Below are positions 38,053 to 48,487 of a stretch of 64,000 nucleotides of DNA, piece after piece; within the stretch, counting starts at the first letter, position 1; each line of letters begins with the position of its first letter. This DNA comes from Prochlorococcus sp. AG-347-M23. Its GTDB lineage: Bacteria > Cyanobacteriota > Cyanobacteriia > PCC-6307 > Cyanobiaceae. The notes under the pieces were generated by a model, which worked only from the letters and a program-made list of their open reading frames with translations, ran no database searches and was not told where the DNA came from. The position numbers and the translations under genes were made by a program. Where the stretch lies: NCBI GenBank assembly GCA_003278855.1, contig QCCU01000004.1, positions 1 through 64,000 of the forward strand. The letters are read 5' to 3'.

Positions 38053-40362
38053 ATGTCAGAGGCAGCTGCAAATTCAAAAGAAAAAAACGAAATTGAAGTT
38101 TCCAAAACTATTTTGCCTGAAAATAAAAAATATGAAAGTGAATCTTTGAATTATCAAATAAAAATTCCCGATTGGCTTCTTGAAGATATTCATAATTTTG
38201 AAAAATCAAATAAATATAATGATGAAAATCAAAACCTTATTGTAAAGGCTTTTAAACTTGCTTATAAAGCTCATGATGGACAATTCCGAGCGAGCGGCGA
38301 GCCATACATTATCCACCCAGTTGCTGTTGCAAATCTCCTCAAAGAAATAGGTGCAAGTTCATCTGTTATTGCTGCAGGCCTTTTACATGATGTTGTTGAA
38401 GATACTGGCATTGATTTATCCGAAATAGAAACAAATTTTGGATTAGAAGTAAAAATACTCGTAGAGGGTGTAACAAAATTAGGCGGCATTCACTTTAATA
38501 ACCGGACTGAAGCACAAGCTGAAAATCTTAGGAAAATGTTTTTAGCTATGGCCAGCGATATAAGAGTTGTTTTAGTAAAACTTGCAGATCGACTTCATAA
38601 CATGAGAACAATTGAATGGCTAAATGATGAGAAAAAGCTAAGAATAGCGAGAGAAACAAGAGAGATTTATGCACCATTAGCTAATCGACTAGGAATAAAC
38701 AGATTTAAGTGGGAATTAGAAGATTTAGCTTTTAAATTCCTAGAGCCTAATGAATATCTAGATCTTAAAGATCAAATCGCTGTTAAAAGAAGTGATAGAG
38801 AAAAAAGATTAAAAGTAACTTTGAATCTTATGAAGGAAAACTTGGTTTCAGCAGGTTTGAAAAATTTTGAAATAACAGGAAGGCCAAAACATCTTTATGG
38901 CATCTGGAGCAAAATGGAAAGACAACAAAAGCATTTTCACGAAATTTATGATGTTGCTGCCCTAAGAATTATCGTGGATAATTCAGATAGTTGTTATAGA
39001 GCTTTAGCAGTTGTTCATGATACTTTCAAACCAATTCCAGGTAGATTTAAAGACTATATAGGATTACCAAAACCCAATGGATACCAGTCCTTACACACTT
39101 CTGTTATTGGAAGACATCGACCTATTGAAGTTCAAATTAGAACTACTTCGATGCATCAAATTGCTGAGTATGGTATTGCTGCTCATTGGCAATACAAAGA
39201 GGGTGGTTCTCCTGCTAAAAGTAATGCCGAGAGATTTAATTGGCTAAGACAATTAGTAGAATGGCAACAAGAAGGTAATGAAAGGGATCATAATGATTAT
39301 TTAGCTTCAATTAAAGAAGATTTATTTGATGAAGAAGTATTTGTAATCACTCCAAAAGGAGATGTTGTTGGTTTAAGGAAAGGATCTACCGCGATAGATT
39401 TCGCCTACAGAATTCATTCTGAAGTTGGAAATCACTGTAATGGAATAAGAATTAATGAAAAGCTTTCTCCATTATCTACAGCACTTCAAAATGGTGACTT
39501 CATAGAAATTTTGACGAGTAATAATGCTACTCCAAGCTTGGATTGGCTGAACTTTGTAGTTACGCCAACTGCTAAAAATAGAATCCGCCAATGGTATAAG
39601 AAAAGCCATCGCGATGAAACGATTAAAAGAGGTAGAGATTTACTTGAAAAAGAAGTAGGTCGAAACGGTTTTGAAGCATTACTTTCTAGTGAATCCATGA
39701 AAAAAGTTGCAAATCGATGCAATTTAAAAACTACTGAAGACCTTCTTGCATCTCTTGGTTTTGGTGGTTTAACTTTGCATCAAGTATTAAACAGACTAAG
39801 AGAAGAAATAAAATTACAAACAGAAGATGTAAAAAATGTTTCTGACTCTGAAATAGCAAAATCTCTTAAAAGTAACAGTAATTTATCCACTAATCAATCT
39901 AATACAGCAGCAAAATCACCAATTTCCGGGATAGAAGGTCTTGATTACAGAATAGGTAAATGCTGTTCCCCACTCCCAGGCGAGGATATTATCGGAACTG
40001 TATCGCTCGGCAACCATGGGATAACTATACATAGGGAAGATTGTGAAAATGTAATACCAATTCCAATAGAGAGAAGATTACCTGTCGGTTGGAATCAAGA
40101 TAATAAAACTGGCGATAACAAGTTTCCAATTCAGCTACGAATAGAAGTAATTGATCGAGTTGGAGTTCTTAAAGATATTCTTATGCGGTTATCTGATAAA
40201 GGTATAAACGTTAGTGATGCCAATGTTAAAACTGCTTATGGTAAACCTGCTATTATAAATCTTTGTGTAGGTCTTGAAAGTTATAATCAACTTCACAAAA
40301 CAATTGAACAAATTAAATCAATGGCAGATGTTTTAGATATTGCCAGAGTTGGGCAAAGTTAA
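38053..40362 (+). CDS. spoT: RelA/SpoT homologue, bifunctional (p)ppGpp synthetase/hydrolase
   Basis: 769 residues in the long RSH order. HD hydrolase domain (HDGQFRASGEPYIIHPVAVA, LLHDVVEDT with HD at 112-113), synthetase domain (LYGIWSKM, YDVAALRIIV, GRFKDYIGLPKPNGYQSLHT), TGS (FVITPKGDVVGLRKGSTAIDFAYRIHSEVG) and C-terminal ACT (LRIEVIDRVGVLKDILMRL). The RFKD loop is the form found in bifunctional enzymes, and the intact HD residues support hydrolysis. It sets the stringent response level. It stands 54 bases from the divergent ABC gene. Confidence 0.95.
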   Translation: MSEAAANSKEKNEIEVSKTILPENKKYESESLNYQIKIPDWLLEDIHNFEKSNKYNDENQNLIVKAFKLAYKAHDGQFRASGEPYIIHPVAVANLLKEIGASSSVIAAGLLHDVVEDTGIDLSEIETNFGLEVKILVEGVTKLGGIHFNNRTEAQAENLRKMFLAMASDIRVVLVKLADRLHNMRTIEWLNDEKKLRIARETREIYAPLANRLGINRFKWELEDLAFKFLEPNEYLDLKDQIAVKRSDREKRLKVTLNLMKENLVSAGLKNFEITGRPKHLYGIWSKMERQQKHFHEIYDVAALRIIVDNSDSCYRALAVVHDTFKPIPGRFKDYIGLPKPNGYQSLHTSVIGRHRPIEVQIRTTSMHQIAEYGIAAHWQYKEGGSPAKSNAERFNWLRQLVEWQQEGNERDHNDYLASIKEDLFDEEVFVITPKGDVVGLRKGSTAIDFAYRIHSEVGNHCNGIRINEKLSPLSTALQNGDFIEILTSNNATPSLDWLNFVVTPTAKNRIRQWYKKSHRDETIKRGRDLLEKEVGRNGFEALLSSESMKKVANRCNLKTTEDLLASLGFGGLTLHQVLNRLREEIKLQTEDVKNVSDSEIAKSLKSNSNLSTNQSNTAAKSPISGIEGLDYRIGKCCSPLPGEDIIGTVSLGNHGITIHREDCENVIPIPIERRLPVGWNQDNKTGDNKFPIQLRIEVIDRVGVLKDILMRLSDKGINVSDANVKTAYGKPAIINLCVGLESYNQLHKTIEQIKSMADVLDIARVGQS

Positions 40363-40380
40363 TTTTAAAATCAGATCAAT

Positions 40381-40824
40381 CTATCTTTTACTTTTTATCT
40401 TGTAGATAAAGAAAACAATACTGCCGCAAATCAAAGCTAATAAAATACCTACACAAAATGAACCTAAAAGTAATTTTAGGGAAATAATTCTACCTTGTTT
40501 CCATAAGTCATCAATAACTAAACTTTTTTCAAGAATTTTATTATAAGGATTATTTAAAAAAATCGAACCTACTTTATAGTTAAAATAATAAAGTGGAATA
40601 TAAGTAAAAGGGTTGCTGATCCAGGTACCAATTGCAGCTAGAACAATATTTCCCTTAGCTATTTTCGCAAAAAATACTCCCATTAAAGTCTGAAAACCAA
40701 AAAAAGGAAAGCAACCACTAAATACTCCTATAGCTAAACCTTTAGCATTAAAGAAAGGACTTCCATTCTGAATCCTAAATAATGATAGAATTTTCTTATA
40801 GGTAATATCTCTTTTAAATCTCAT
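40381..40824 (-). CDS. DUF2062-family membrane protein
   Basis: 147 residues with the DUF2062 pattern: SPFFNAKGLAIGVFSGCFPFFGFQTLMGV, AAIGTWISNPFTYIPLYYFNYKVG, and a C-terminal hydrophobic segment (LLLGSFCVGILLALICGSIVFFIY) with a short basic tail. Probably two to three membrane spans. Function is unknown in the family. It lies between rel/spoT and mnmE, is convergent with rel/spoT (18-base gap) and divergent from mnmE (66-base gap). Confidence 0.8.
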   Translation of the reverse strand: MRFKRDITYKKILSLFRIQNGSPFFNAKGLAIGVFSGCFPFFGFQTLMGVFFAKIAKGNIVLAAIGTWISNPFTYIPLYYFNYKVGSIFLNNPYNKILEKSLVIDDLWKQGRIISLKLLLGSFCVGILLALICGSIVFFIYKIKSKR

Positions 40825-40890
40825 TCAGAAAGAAAATTTCAAAATTAAATTCTTGATAATCTTACTTAATTATCCATAACAAAGCGAGAG

Positions 40891-42273
40891 ATGGATTCGA
40901 TAGTTACTACAGAAGATACGATAGCCGCAATTGCTTCAGCTATAAGTATTGGGCAGGGAGGAGTTGCGATAATAAGAGTATCAGGGAAAGACGCAATAAA
41001 TTCTTGCAAAAAGATTGTTCAAACTAAATCTAAATATGCATGGGAATCACATAGAGTTTTTCGTGGTTTTATTCAGGAAAATAAAAAAAATAAATTTATA
41101 GATGAGGTTTTAATTTTAGTGATGAAATCCCCAAATAGCTTCACAGGAGAGGATGTAGTTGAACTTCATTGCCATGGCGGAATTATCATAGTAAATAAAG
41201 TTTTAAAGATATTATTATCTAGTAATTCTAGAGTTAGACTTGCAAACCCAGGAGAATTTAGTCAAAGAGCTTTTCTTAATGGAAAAATAGACCTTACTCA
41301 AGCCGAGTCGATTAATCAATTAATTAATGCAAGCAATACCAGATCAGCAGAATTAGCCTTTAGCGGAGTTCAAGGAGAAATAAAGAAAAAAATTGATGAT
41401 ATTAAAAATGACCTTATAAATCAACTTTGCGAAATAGAAGCGAGAGTTGATTTTGAAGAAGACTTCACAGATTTTGATTACACCAAATATCTAGAAAACA
41501 TTAAAAAAGTCAAAGAAAAAATAGAATTACTCATAGAAAATGCAAAAAGAAATTCATATATTCACAATGGAATATCCATTGCGCTTATAGGTAAAACAAA
41601 TGTTGGTAAAAGTTCTTTATTAAATTTGCTTGCAAAAAAAGAGAAAGCAATCGTAACTAATATTCCTGGAACAACTAGAGATGTTATTGAAGTTAATTTA
41701 ACTATTAATGATATTCCAATGAAAATAATTGATACTGCTGGCATAAGAGAAACTCATGAACAAATTGAAAGTATTGGAATTAAAAAAAGTTTTGGGAAAA
41801 TAAAAGAGTCAGATTTTATAATTTATATTTATAGTCTTGAAGAAGGATTTAATGAAGAAGACAAAAAAATAATACAAGAAATTCCCAAAGAAAAATTAAT
41901 TACTATTTTGGGTAATAAAAAAGATTTAATTGATTGCAAAAATATTAATTCAAATGTGTTAAAGAACACAATTCTTATGAGTATTAAGAATAATGATGGT
42001 GAAAGATTATTAATAGATACAATTATAAAAAAATGCGGATTAAAACAAGTAGAAAATATCAATATATTTTTAAACGAAAGACATCTAACAAATTTGTCTG
42101 CTTGCTTATCTAATTTAAATGATACTGATGAAATAATTGAAAATAAATTGCCATTTGATTTATTATCAATTGAACTGAGAGATGGAATTCAAAACTTATC
42201 TAAAATAACTGGTCAAGAATTAACAGAGGAACTTCTAGATAATATTTTTTCTAAGTTTTGTATTGGTAAATAA
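40891..42273 (+). CDS. mnmE: MnmE (TrmE), tRNA wobble-uridine modification GTPase
   Basis: With MnmG, installs the 5-carboxymethylaminomethyl group at U34 of certain tRNAs using a tetrahydrofolate donor. 460 residues: N-terminal folate-binding domain ([23 protein letters not shown]), helical domain, inserted G domain with GKTNVGKSS at 234-242, GTTRDVIE and DTAGIRET, and the conserved C-terminal CIGK whose cysteine is functional. It is 82 bases upstream of nadC. Confidence 0.97.
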   Translation: MDSIVTTEDTIAAIASAISIGQGGVAIIRVSGKDAINSCKKIVQTKSKYAWESHRVFRGFIQENKKNKFIDEVLILVMKSPNSFTGEDVVELHCHGGIIIVNKVLKILLSSNSRVRLANPGEFSQRAFLNGKIDLTQAESINQLINASNTRSAELAFSGVQGEIKKKIDDIKNDLINQLCEIEARVDFEEDFTDFDYTKYLENIKKVKEKIELLIENAKRNSYIHNGISIALIGKTNVGKSSLLNLLAKKEKAIVTNIPGTTRDVIEVNLTINDIPMKIIDTAGIRETHEQIESIGIKKSFGKIKESDFIIYIYSLEEGFNEEDKKIIQEIPKEKLITILGNKKDLIDCKNINSNVLKNTILMSIKNNDGERLLIDTIIKKCGLKQVENINIFLNERHLTNLSACLSNLNDTDEIIENKLPFDLLSIELRDGIQNLSKITGQELTEELLDNIFSKFCIGK

Positions 42274-42355
42274 ATTTGAGTTAAATTACATAGTGATATA
42301 TAGTTGATTCTCTAACTTCAGTTTAATTTTTATTAATTAATTATTTCTTAGTTTA

Positions 42356-43222
42356 GTGGATTTAAATACTCCAATAATAAGTAAAATCATTGATAATTGG
42401 ATCGATGAAGATATAGGTAGGGGAGATCTTACAAGTTCCTCTATTACAGAAGAGAATGGTAATGCATATTGGATTGCAAAAGAAGAGGGTATATTCTGCG
42501 GGGTTGAAATTATAAAAGAAATTTTTAGAAAAATTGATTTAAAAATTAGTCCAAAATTTAATATCTCTGATGGAGATAAATTTTTTAAAGATCAAAAACT
42601 CTTAGAAATATATGGACCTACCAAAAGTTTACTCGCTAGTGAAAGGATCAGCTTAAATATAGCAATGCATTTATCTGGAATATCAACATATGCAAAGAAT
42701 CTTACAGATAAATTAAAAGGCACAAATATAAAATTAGCAGATACTAGGAAAACGACTCCTGGCTTAAGAATATTTGAAAAATATGCATTCAAATGCGGAG
42801 GTGGAGTGAATCATAGAATGGGATTATACGATGCTGCTATGATCAAAGAAAATCATATTGCATGGACAGATAATCTTAAGAATGCAGTACAAAATATTCG
42901 CCTAAATTCGCCTTTTACAACTCATATCATAATTGAAGCTGAGAATATCGACCAGGCAAAAGAAGCAGTATTAGCAGGAGCAGATAGTGTCTTATTAGAT
43001 GAACTTAGTCCTGAAATAATCAAAAAAAACGTTCAAGAATTAAGAGAGTTATCAATTAATAGTCTACAAAAAGAAGTCAATAAAAATTTGATAATAGAAG
43101 TTTCTGGAATAAACCCTCAAGAAATTAGTAAATATCTAATAAAAGGTATTGATTTGATTTCAACAAGTTCTTCAATTACGAAAAGTAATTGGATTGATTT
43201 GAGTATGCGTTATATTAATTAA
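42356..43222 (+). CDS. nadC: Quinolinate phosphoribosyltransferase
   Basis: Converts quinolinate and PRPP to nicotinate mononucleotide in de novo NAD synthesis. 288 residues, usual length. Signatures: DEDIGRGDLTSSSI near the N-terminus, SERISLNIAMHLSGIST, LADTRKTTPGLRIFEKYAFKCGGGVNHRMGLYDAAMIKENH and the C-terminal VLLDELSPE and IEVSGINPQEI. Start is GTG at 42356 after an AT-rich gap. argS follows by 27 bases. Confidence 0.97.
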   Translation: MDLNTPIISKIIDNWIDEDIGRGDLTSSSITEENGNAYWIAKEEGIFCGVEIIKEIFRKIDLKISPKFNISDGDKFFKDQKLLEIYGPTKSLLASERISLNIAMHLSGISTYAKNLTDKLKGTNIKLADTRKTTPGLRIFEKYAFKCGGGVNHRMGLYDAAMIKENHIAWTDNLKNAVQNIRLNSPFTTHIIIEAENIDQAKEAVLAGADSVLLDELSPEIIKKNVQELRELSINSLQKEVNKNLIIEVSGINPQEISKYLIKGIDLISTSSSITKSNWIDLSMRYIN

Positions 43223-43249
43223 TCATATAGATAAATAATTGAATAATTA

Positions 43250-45064
43250 ATGCTAATCATTTTTAAAGAATTAACAAAACAATTTGAACAATCTCTTTTA
43301 GAAAGTCTTGAAAAAAATGATAAAAAAGGAGAATTCGCAATTCTTAGCAAGAATTTAATTACACAATCATCAAAAGAGGAATTTGGTGATTATCAATGTA
43401 ATGTTTGTTTAAGTTTATCTAAAATATATAAAAAGAACCCAAGAGATATTTCTAATGATTTTATTAACCTTTTAAATAAAGATAAAAGCATAGCAAAATT
43501 ATGTAAGAGTCTAGAAATAGCTGGACCTGGATTTATAAATATAAAATTAAAAGATGAGGTTCTAATAAATGAAATTAAGTCAAATATTCAATGCAATAGG
43601 GCTGGCATACCTCTAATTAGAAAAGATTTAGATAGTGGTTTGTCCAATAAAGTTATTGTAGATTTTTCTAGCCCTAATATTGCTAAAGAAATGCATGTAG
43701 GGCATTTAAGATCAACAATAATAGGTGACTCAATATCTAGAATTTTCGAGTTAAGAGGTTATGAAGTATTAAGACTCAATCATGTTGGTGATTGGGGAAC
43801 ACAATTTGGCATGCTTATTACTCAGCTCAAAGATTTATATTCAAATGATCTAGAAGAAATAGGAAAGATCAAGATAAGTGATTTAGTTGAATTTTATAAA
43901 GAATCAAAAAAAAGATTTGATAACGAATCTGAATTCCAAAAAAGATCTAGAGAGGAAGTAGTTAAGTTACAAAGTGGAGATATTAAATCGATTAAAGCTT
44001 GGAAATTATTATGTGATCAATCAAGGAAAGAATTTGATGAAATCTATAAAAATTTAAAAATAAAAATAGAAGAAAGAGGTGAATCTTTTTATAATCCCTT
44101 CTTAAAATCAGTTATTGATGATTTGAATTTAGAAAAAATATTAGTAGAAGATCAAGGAGCAAAATGTGTATTTTTAGATGGGATGACTAATAAAGAAGGC
44201 AAACCTTTACCGCTAATTATTCAAAAAAAAGATGGAGGTTTTAATTATGCCACCACAGATCTTGCTGCTATAAGATACAGATTCAATAAACCTCCTAATG
44301 GCGATGATGCTTCAAGAATTATATATGTAACTGATCATGGGCAAGCAAATCATTTTGCTGGAGTTTTTCAAGTTGCAAAAAAAGCAAAATGGATTCCAGA
44401 AAATTGTCAAGTAGACCATGTCCCTTTTGGGTTAGTTCAAGGAATTGATGGCAAAAAACTAAAGACAAGAGAAGGTGAAACAATACGCCTAAAAGATTTA
44501 TTAAATGAAGCAGTTAGAAGAGCAAAAGAAGATTTATTAAAAAGATTAGAAGATGAAGATCGTTATGAGACCGAAGAGTTCATAGCAAATACTTCAAGAA
44601 TTATTGGATTAGGAGCTGTTAAGTATGCAGATTTAAGTCAAAATAGGATTACTAATTATCAATTTAGTTTTGATAAAATGCTTTCCCTTAATGGTAATAC
44701 TGCTCCTTATTTGTTATATACACTTGTAAGAATTTTAGGAATTAAAAGAAAAAATGATTTTGTTTATGAATCTAAAGATTTTCAATACGTAAATTATACA
44801 CATAAATCTGAGTGGAAACTTATCAGAAAATTACTTAGGTTCGATGAAGTCATAATTTCTATTGAAAAAGACTTAATGCCAAATAGATTATGCAATTATC
44901 TTTTCGAGCTATGTCAGACTTTTAATAGATTCTATGATCAAGTTCCAATCCTCAAAGAAGAAAAAAATATAAAAATCTCTAGGCTTAATTTATGTGACCT
45001 AACTGCAAAAACACTAAAATTAAGCTTAGAGCTTTTAGGAATTGAAACTTTAGAAAGAATGTAA
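43250..45064 (+). CDS. argS: Arginyl-tRNA synthetase
   Basis: 604 residues, class Ia. N-terminal Add1 domain ([21 protein letters not shown], then [11 protein letters not shown]), the HIGH-type motif in [20 protein letters not shown], the [14 protein letters not shown] and [11 protein letters not shown] segments, and a C-terminal anticodon-binding DALR domain. The typical KMSK is replaced by [10 protein letters not shown], as is common in ArgRS. The stop overlaps the next start by one base (TAATG), so the HisC-like gene is co-translated. Confidence 0.97.
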   Translation: MLIIFKELTKQFEQSLLESLEKNDKKGEFAILSKNLITQSSKEEFGDYQCNVCLSLSKIYKKNPRDISNDFINLLNKDKSIAKLCKSLEIAGPGFINIKLKDEVLINEIKSNIQCNRAGIPLIRKDLDSGLSNKVIVDFSSPNIAKEMHVGHLRSTIIGDSISRIFELRGYEVLRLNHVGDWGTQFGMLITQLKDLYSNDLEEIGKIKISDLVEFYKESKKRFDNESEFQKRSREEVVKLQSGDIKSIKAWKLLCDQSRKEFDEIYKNLKIKIEERGESFYNPFLKSVIDDLNLEKILVEDQGAKCVFLDGMTNKEGKPLPLIIQKKDGGFNYATTDLAAIRYRFNKPPNGDDASRIIYVTDHGQANHFAGVFQVAKKAKWIPENCQVDHVPFGLVQGIDGKKLKTREGETIRLKDLLNEAVRRAKEDLLKRLEDEDRYETEEFIANTSRIIGLGAVKYADLSQNRITNYQFSFDKMLSLNGNTAPYLLYTLVRILGIKRKNDFVYESKDFQYVNYTHKSEWKLIRKLLRFDEVIISIEKDLMPNRLCNYLFELCQTFNRFYDQVPILKEEKNIKISRLNLCDLTAKTLKLSLELLGIETLERM

Positions 45065-46173
45065 TGAATGATTTTGATCCATTAAATAATCTTTTCCCAA
45101 AACCAAGAGAAGAAATAATCAATATGCAGTCTTACTCTGCACCTTTAGAAAATAGAAGACATTTACTCCGCTTAGACTTTAATGAAAATACTTTAGGTCC
45201 AAGTCCTAAGGTTTTAGAGGCATTACAAGCGATAAAATTAGATGAGATTTCAATTTATCCAGAATATAATTTTTTAAAAAAATTTTTATGTGATAAATAT
45301 CTTGATTCAAGAAAATTTGGTAATGATGAAATCGGAATTTTCAATGGAGCAGATGCAGCAATAAATGCAATTTTCAATTGCTTTGGAGAAAAAGATCAGA
45401 TATTTCTAACCACAAATCCAACTTTTGGTTACTATTCTCCTTGTGCAGAAATCCGAGGAATGAAAAAAATAAGTTGTTCTTACATTGGAGAAAATTTTCT
45501 ATTTCCCATCGAAGAATTTAGGGAAAAAATAATAAAGCATAATCCAAAGTTAATATTTATTTGCAATCCAAATAATCCAACAGGAACTGTTCTTAGCTCT
45601 CATGAAATAATTAATTTAGCCAATATCAATAACGATTCATTAATAGTTGTTGATGAACTATATGAAAAATTTAATGGAGATAGTCTTCTTGAATCGATAG
45701 ATTTTGAAAAGAATAAAAATATACTAATAATCCAATCTCTTTCAAAAACTGCAGGTCTAGCTGGTTTAAGAATAGGTTTTACTTTTGGCAATAAAAGTTT
45801 AATTCAGTTCATTAATAAAGTTACAGGACCATATGATGTAAACAGCTTTGCTATAACAGCTGCATTAGCAGCACTTAAAGACAAATCATATATTGATAAT
45901 TATGTTTTAGAAGTAAAAAAGGCGAGGGAATGGATTTTAAATAAATTTAAATCAACAAAAATCAGAACTCACTTTAGTGGAGGTAATTATTTCTTAATTT
46001 GGCCAAAAAAAGATCCTAAAATCTTAATACAACAAATGAGAGAAAAAGGTATTCTTATTAGAAGTATGGAAAACAAAAAAGATATAGGGAATTCTATAAG
46101 GGTTAGTATTGGAACTAAAGAACAAATGATTTTTTTCTGGGACAATTACAAGATATTAGATTTAAAAAATTAA
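45064..46173 (+). CDS. hisC: Histidinol-phosphate aminotransferase-like PLP enzyme
   Basis: 369 residues, fold-type I aminotransferase. Visible motifs: LRLDFNENTLGPSPKVLEAL (N-terminal arm), FNGADAAINAIFN, CNPNNPTGTVLSS, VVDELYEKF, and PLP lysine in SLSKTAGLAGLRIGF. This pattern matches HisC, which transaminates imidazole acetol phosphate with glutamate in histidine synthesis. Related acceptors (such as aromatic amino acids) cannot be excluded, and the genome may hold another hisC. It starts in the argS stop codon. Its own stop overlaps the opposite MBL-fold gene by 4 bases. Confidence 0.8.
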   Translation: MNDFDPLNNLFPKPREEIINMQSYSAPLENRRHLLRLDFNENTLGPSPKVLEALQAIKLDEISIYPEYNFLKKFLCDKYLDSRKFGNDEIGIFNGADAAINAIFNCFGEKDQIFLTTNPTFGYYSPCAEIRGMKKISCSYIGENFLFPIEEFREKIIKHNPKLIFICNPNNPTGTVLSSHEIINLANINNDSLIVVDELYEKFNGDSLLESIDFEKNKNILIIQSLSKTAGLAGLRIGFTFGNKSLIQFINKVTGPYDVNSFAITAALAALKDKSYIDNYVLEVKKAREWILNKFKSTKIRTHFSGGNYFLIWPKKDPKILIQQMREKGILIRSMENKKDIGNSIRVSIGTKEQMIFFWDNYKILDLKN

Positions 46174-46895
46174 TTACTGAAAATATAAATTGTATTTTGA
46201 TCGATTCTTTTAGGTTTTATTTGAAAATCTTTTCCAACATATTTTACTTTAAAATCTTTCATATTTTCGATAAATAAATCAGCATTTGAGAAATCACATT
46301 CTTTATTAATTTTTTTGCCGCGTTCAAAGTGAACAGGAATAACTATATTGGGTTTTAGAAGCTTAACTATTTTTGAGGCTTCTTTACCATTGTAAGATTT
46401 TATTCCTCCTCCAATTGAAATAAACAATATATCTGGACTAGACAAAATAATTTGACTGTTAATATCAATATCACCAGCAGCTCCTCCCATATGAACAATT
46501 TTAAGATCATTCTGCTCCCAACTCCAAACAGTTGCCATCCCAAATCTTCTTCCATCTACTCTGTCATGTGGTACAGAAATTCCATTTAATAAAATATCCT
46601 CAAATTGATAGATGCCTGGCTCAACGAACATTAATTGATCATTAGGGTTATATCCTTCATCTGAAAGCCTAGAACTAGCCAAAATAAAATCTACGTTGAC
46701 TTCTTTAGGCTCCTTTAAATTACTTGCACAACCTATTGCTTTAAAGGGATTTATAAGAATAGATTTATCTGCACTAGTAATTAAAAAACTACTATGTCCC
46801 AAACTTTTTATTCCTAAGTTCCTTGCCAATAATGAGGTAGGTAAAAAAGAGCTAACTAATATCAAAAATAAAAAGTTTTTAATTTGAGAAATCAT
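46170..46895 (-). CDS. Secreted metallo-beta-lactamase-fold (UlaG/UPF0173-like) protein without the metal motif
   Basis: 241 residues beginning with a probable signal peptide (FLFLILVSSFLPTSLLA, about 8-24). The mature start GIKSLGHSSFLITSADKSILINPF matches the opening of UlaG/UPF0173 hydrolases. The following HxHxDH zinc motif is replaced by ILASSRLSDEGYN at 71-83. The later AGDxG and histidine positions read GGAAGDIDI and PVHFERG. So the fold is retained but metal binding is doubtful. It might be a non-catalytic binding or assembly protein. It converges on the HisC-like gene and lies 20 bases upstream of the trpG/pabA-type gene start region on the same strand side. Confidence 0.75.
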   Translation of the reverse strand: MISQIKNFLFLILVSSFLPTSLLARNLGIKSLGHSSFLITSADKSILINPFKAIGCASNLKEPKEVNVDFILASSRLSDEGYNPNDQLMFVEPGIYQFEDILLNGISVPHDRVDGRRFGMATVWSWEQNDLKIVHMGGAAGDIDINSQIILSSPDILFISIGGGIKSYNGKEASKIVKLLKPNIVIPVHFERGKKINKECDFSNADLFIENMKDFKVKYVGKDFQIKPKRIDQNTIYIFSN

Positions 46896-46915
46896 AATAT
46901 TAATTTTTTTTTATT

Positions 46916-47512
46916 TTACTTTTGTTCAGCCATTTTTAGAAAATTACTAATCAATTTATGACCAAATTGCGTCAACACACTTTCAGGATGGAACTGTACT
47001 CCATGTAAATGTTTATATTCTTTATGAGAGATAGCCATAATTGTTGAGTCTTCTAAAGTCGCAGTTATGTCGAAACAAGATGGCAAAGAACTTGAATCAA
47101 CTATAAGACTATGGTATCTAGTAGCCACAAATGGAGTCTCGATATCTTTAAACAATCCTTTTTGATTATGAAATATTTTGGATGTCTTACCATGCATAAG
47201 TTCTTTCCCAACTATAACCTTACCCCCAAAAGCTTGGGCCAAAGCTTGATGACCTAAACAAACTCCCAAGGTCGGAATATTTTTAGATAATTTTTTTAGA
47301 ATTGGCAGACAAATTCCAGATTGATCTGGATTACCTGGACCTGGAGATAAGAGAATTCCACCAGGATTTAGTTCGATAATTTCTTCTAGAGTAATTTCAT
47401 CATTTCTTTTAACTATTAATTCTTTAGTTATTTCATGCTCAACTGAAAGTTCTCCTAAATATTGAACAAGGTTATAAGTGAAACTATCGTAATTATCAAT
47501 AACAAGAAACAT
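46916..47512 (-). CDS. trpG: Glutamine amidotransferase of anthranilate/aminodeoxychorismate synthase
   Basis: 198 residues, class I amidotransferase opening with MFLVIDNYDSFTYNLVQYLGE. The catalytic cysteine is in GVCLGHQALAQAFGG, and the His/Glu of the triad are in HGVQFHPESVLT. LLSPGPGNP forms the oxyanion region. It provides ammonia to TrpE (anthranilate) and probably also PabB (folate); organisms with one copy use it for both. No trpE lies next to it. It is 12 bases downstream of dgkA on the same strand. Confidence 0.93.
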   Translation of the reverse strand: MFLVIDNYDSFTYNLVQYLGELSVEHEITKELIVKRNDEITLEEIIELNPGGILLSPGPGNPDQSGICLPILKKLSKNIPTLGVCLGHQALAQAFGGKVIVGKELMHGKTSKIFHNQKGLFKDIETPFVATRYHSLIVDSSSLPSCFDITATLEDSTIMAISHKEYKHLHGVQFHPESVLTQFGHKLISNFLKMAEQK

Positions 47513-47524
47513 ATTTATATGGAT

Positions 47525-47935
47525 TTAAAATAACAACTTTATTTTAGGAACAAAGATATATACAGCAATAATAACAGAATTAATGGAAGCTAATAATACT
47601 GCTGCTGCAGAAGTATCTTTTGAAATTTTAGCCAAAATACTAAATTCTTTTTTCACTACTAAATCAACGATTGATTCAATAGATGTGTTCAATATTTCTA
47701 ATATTAAAACAGACATTATTGTTGCAATCAAAATAACATAATTACTTAGACTAATTTTGAGTAAAAAACCAATTATTAAACTTGTAACTGCAAAAATTAA
47801 TTGAATTTTAAAATTTCTTGAAGTTTTTAATACATAACTAATACCACTGAAAGCATACTTAAAACTTATAAATACATTACTAGAAGTTTTGTATGATTCT
47901 TTTCTATTTTCTAAATAGTTTATTTTTTTTTCCAT
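47525..47935 (-). CDS. dgkA: DgkA-family diacylglycerol/undecaprenol kinase
   Basis: 136 residues with three membrane spans and the family signature EILNTSIESIVDLVVKKEFSILAKISKDTSAAAVLL. The start SFKYAFSGISYVLKTSRNFKIQ is the amphipathic surface helix. Members phosphorylate diacylglycerol or, in Gram-positive-like forms, undecaprenol for the cell-wall lipid carrier. It belongs to a minus-strand run prfB, DUF3285 gene, ybeY, dgkA, trpG with gaps of 3-12 bases, so they are one operon. Confidence 0.93.
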   Translation of the reverse strand: MEKKINYLENRKESYKTSSNVFISFKYAFSGISYVLKTSRNFKIQLIFAVTSLIIGFLLKISLSNYVILIATIMSVLILEILNTSIESIVDLVVKKEFSILAKISKDTSAAAVLLASINSVIIAVYIFVPKIKLLF

Positions 47936-47941
47936 TGATTT

Positions 47942-48481
47942 TTAATCTAATCGAGTAATTAAATATTCTTGGAAATTTAACATATTTTCTAAATCATGCT
48001 CATTATTATGTTCCCATCCCAAAAGATGTAAAAATCCATGACTAGCCAACCAGATCACCTCTCTATAGATTGAATGTTTATATTCATAAGATTGCTCAAG
48101 TGCCATCTCTAATGATATAAAAATATCTCCCAACTCTATGTGATCTAAATTATTTAGAGATTCATCAGAAATAATTGGAAAAGATAGAACATCAGTTGGA
48201 CCATTTTTTTGCATCCACTTCTTATTCAAAGAAGCAATTTCTTGATTAGATATTATCTGTAAGCCTAATGAAAAAGATTTTTTTTCAAAAATATAATTTG
48301 GTAATTCATAATCCTCTTTTTTTAATATTGTATTTATCCAAGATAAAAAAACTTTCTCCCAAAAAATAGATTCAAAAATAAGATAAGTTTTAGTATCTTT
48401 TAACTTATTTGAAAATTGAGAGAAATCATTACATTGAAAAACCAAATCTAAATTTATTTCAGAAATAATTTTTTCTTTCAT
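47942..48481 (-). CDS. ybeY: YbeY, rRNA endoribonuclease / 16S maturation factor
   Basis: 179 residues. The metal site [11 protein letters not shown] matches the family HGxLHLxGYDH. The [26 protein letters not shown] stretch is the second family signature. It processes the 16S rRNA 3' end and takes part in ribosome quality control. It is slightly longer at the N-terminus than the enterobacterial protein, as in other cyanobacteria. It is followed by dgkA (6 bases) and preceded by the DUF3285 gene (6 bases). Confidence 0.95.
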   Translation of the reverse strand: MKEKIISEINLDLVFQCNDFSQFSNKLKDTKTYLIFESIFWEKVFLSWINTILKKEDYELPNYIFEKKSFSLGLQIISNQEIASLNKKWMQKNGPTDVLSFPIISDESLNNLDHIELGDIFISLEMALEQSYEYKHSIYREVIWLASHGFLHLLGWEHNNEHDLENMLNFQEYLITRLD

Positions 48482-48487
48482 ACATTC

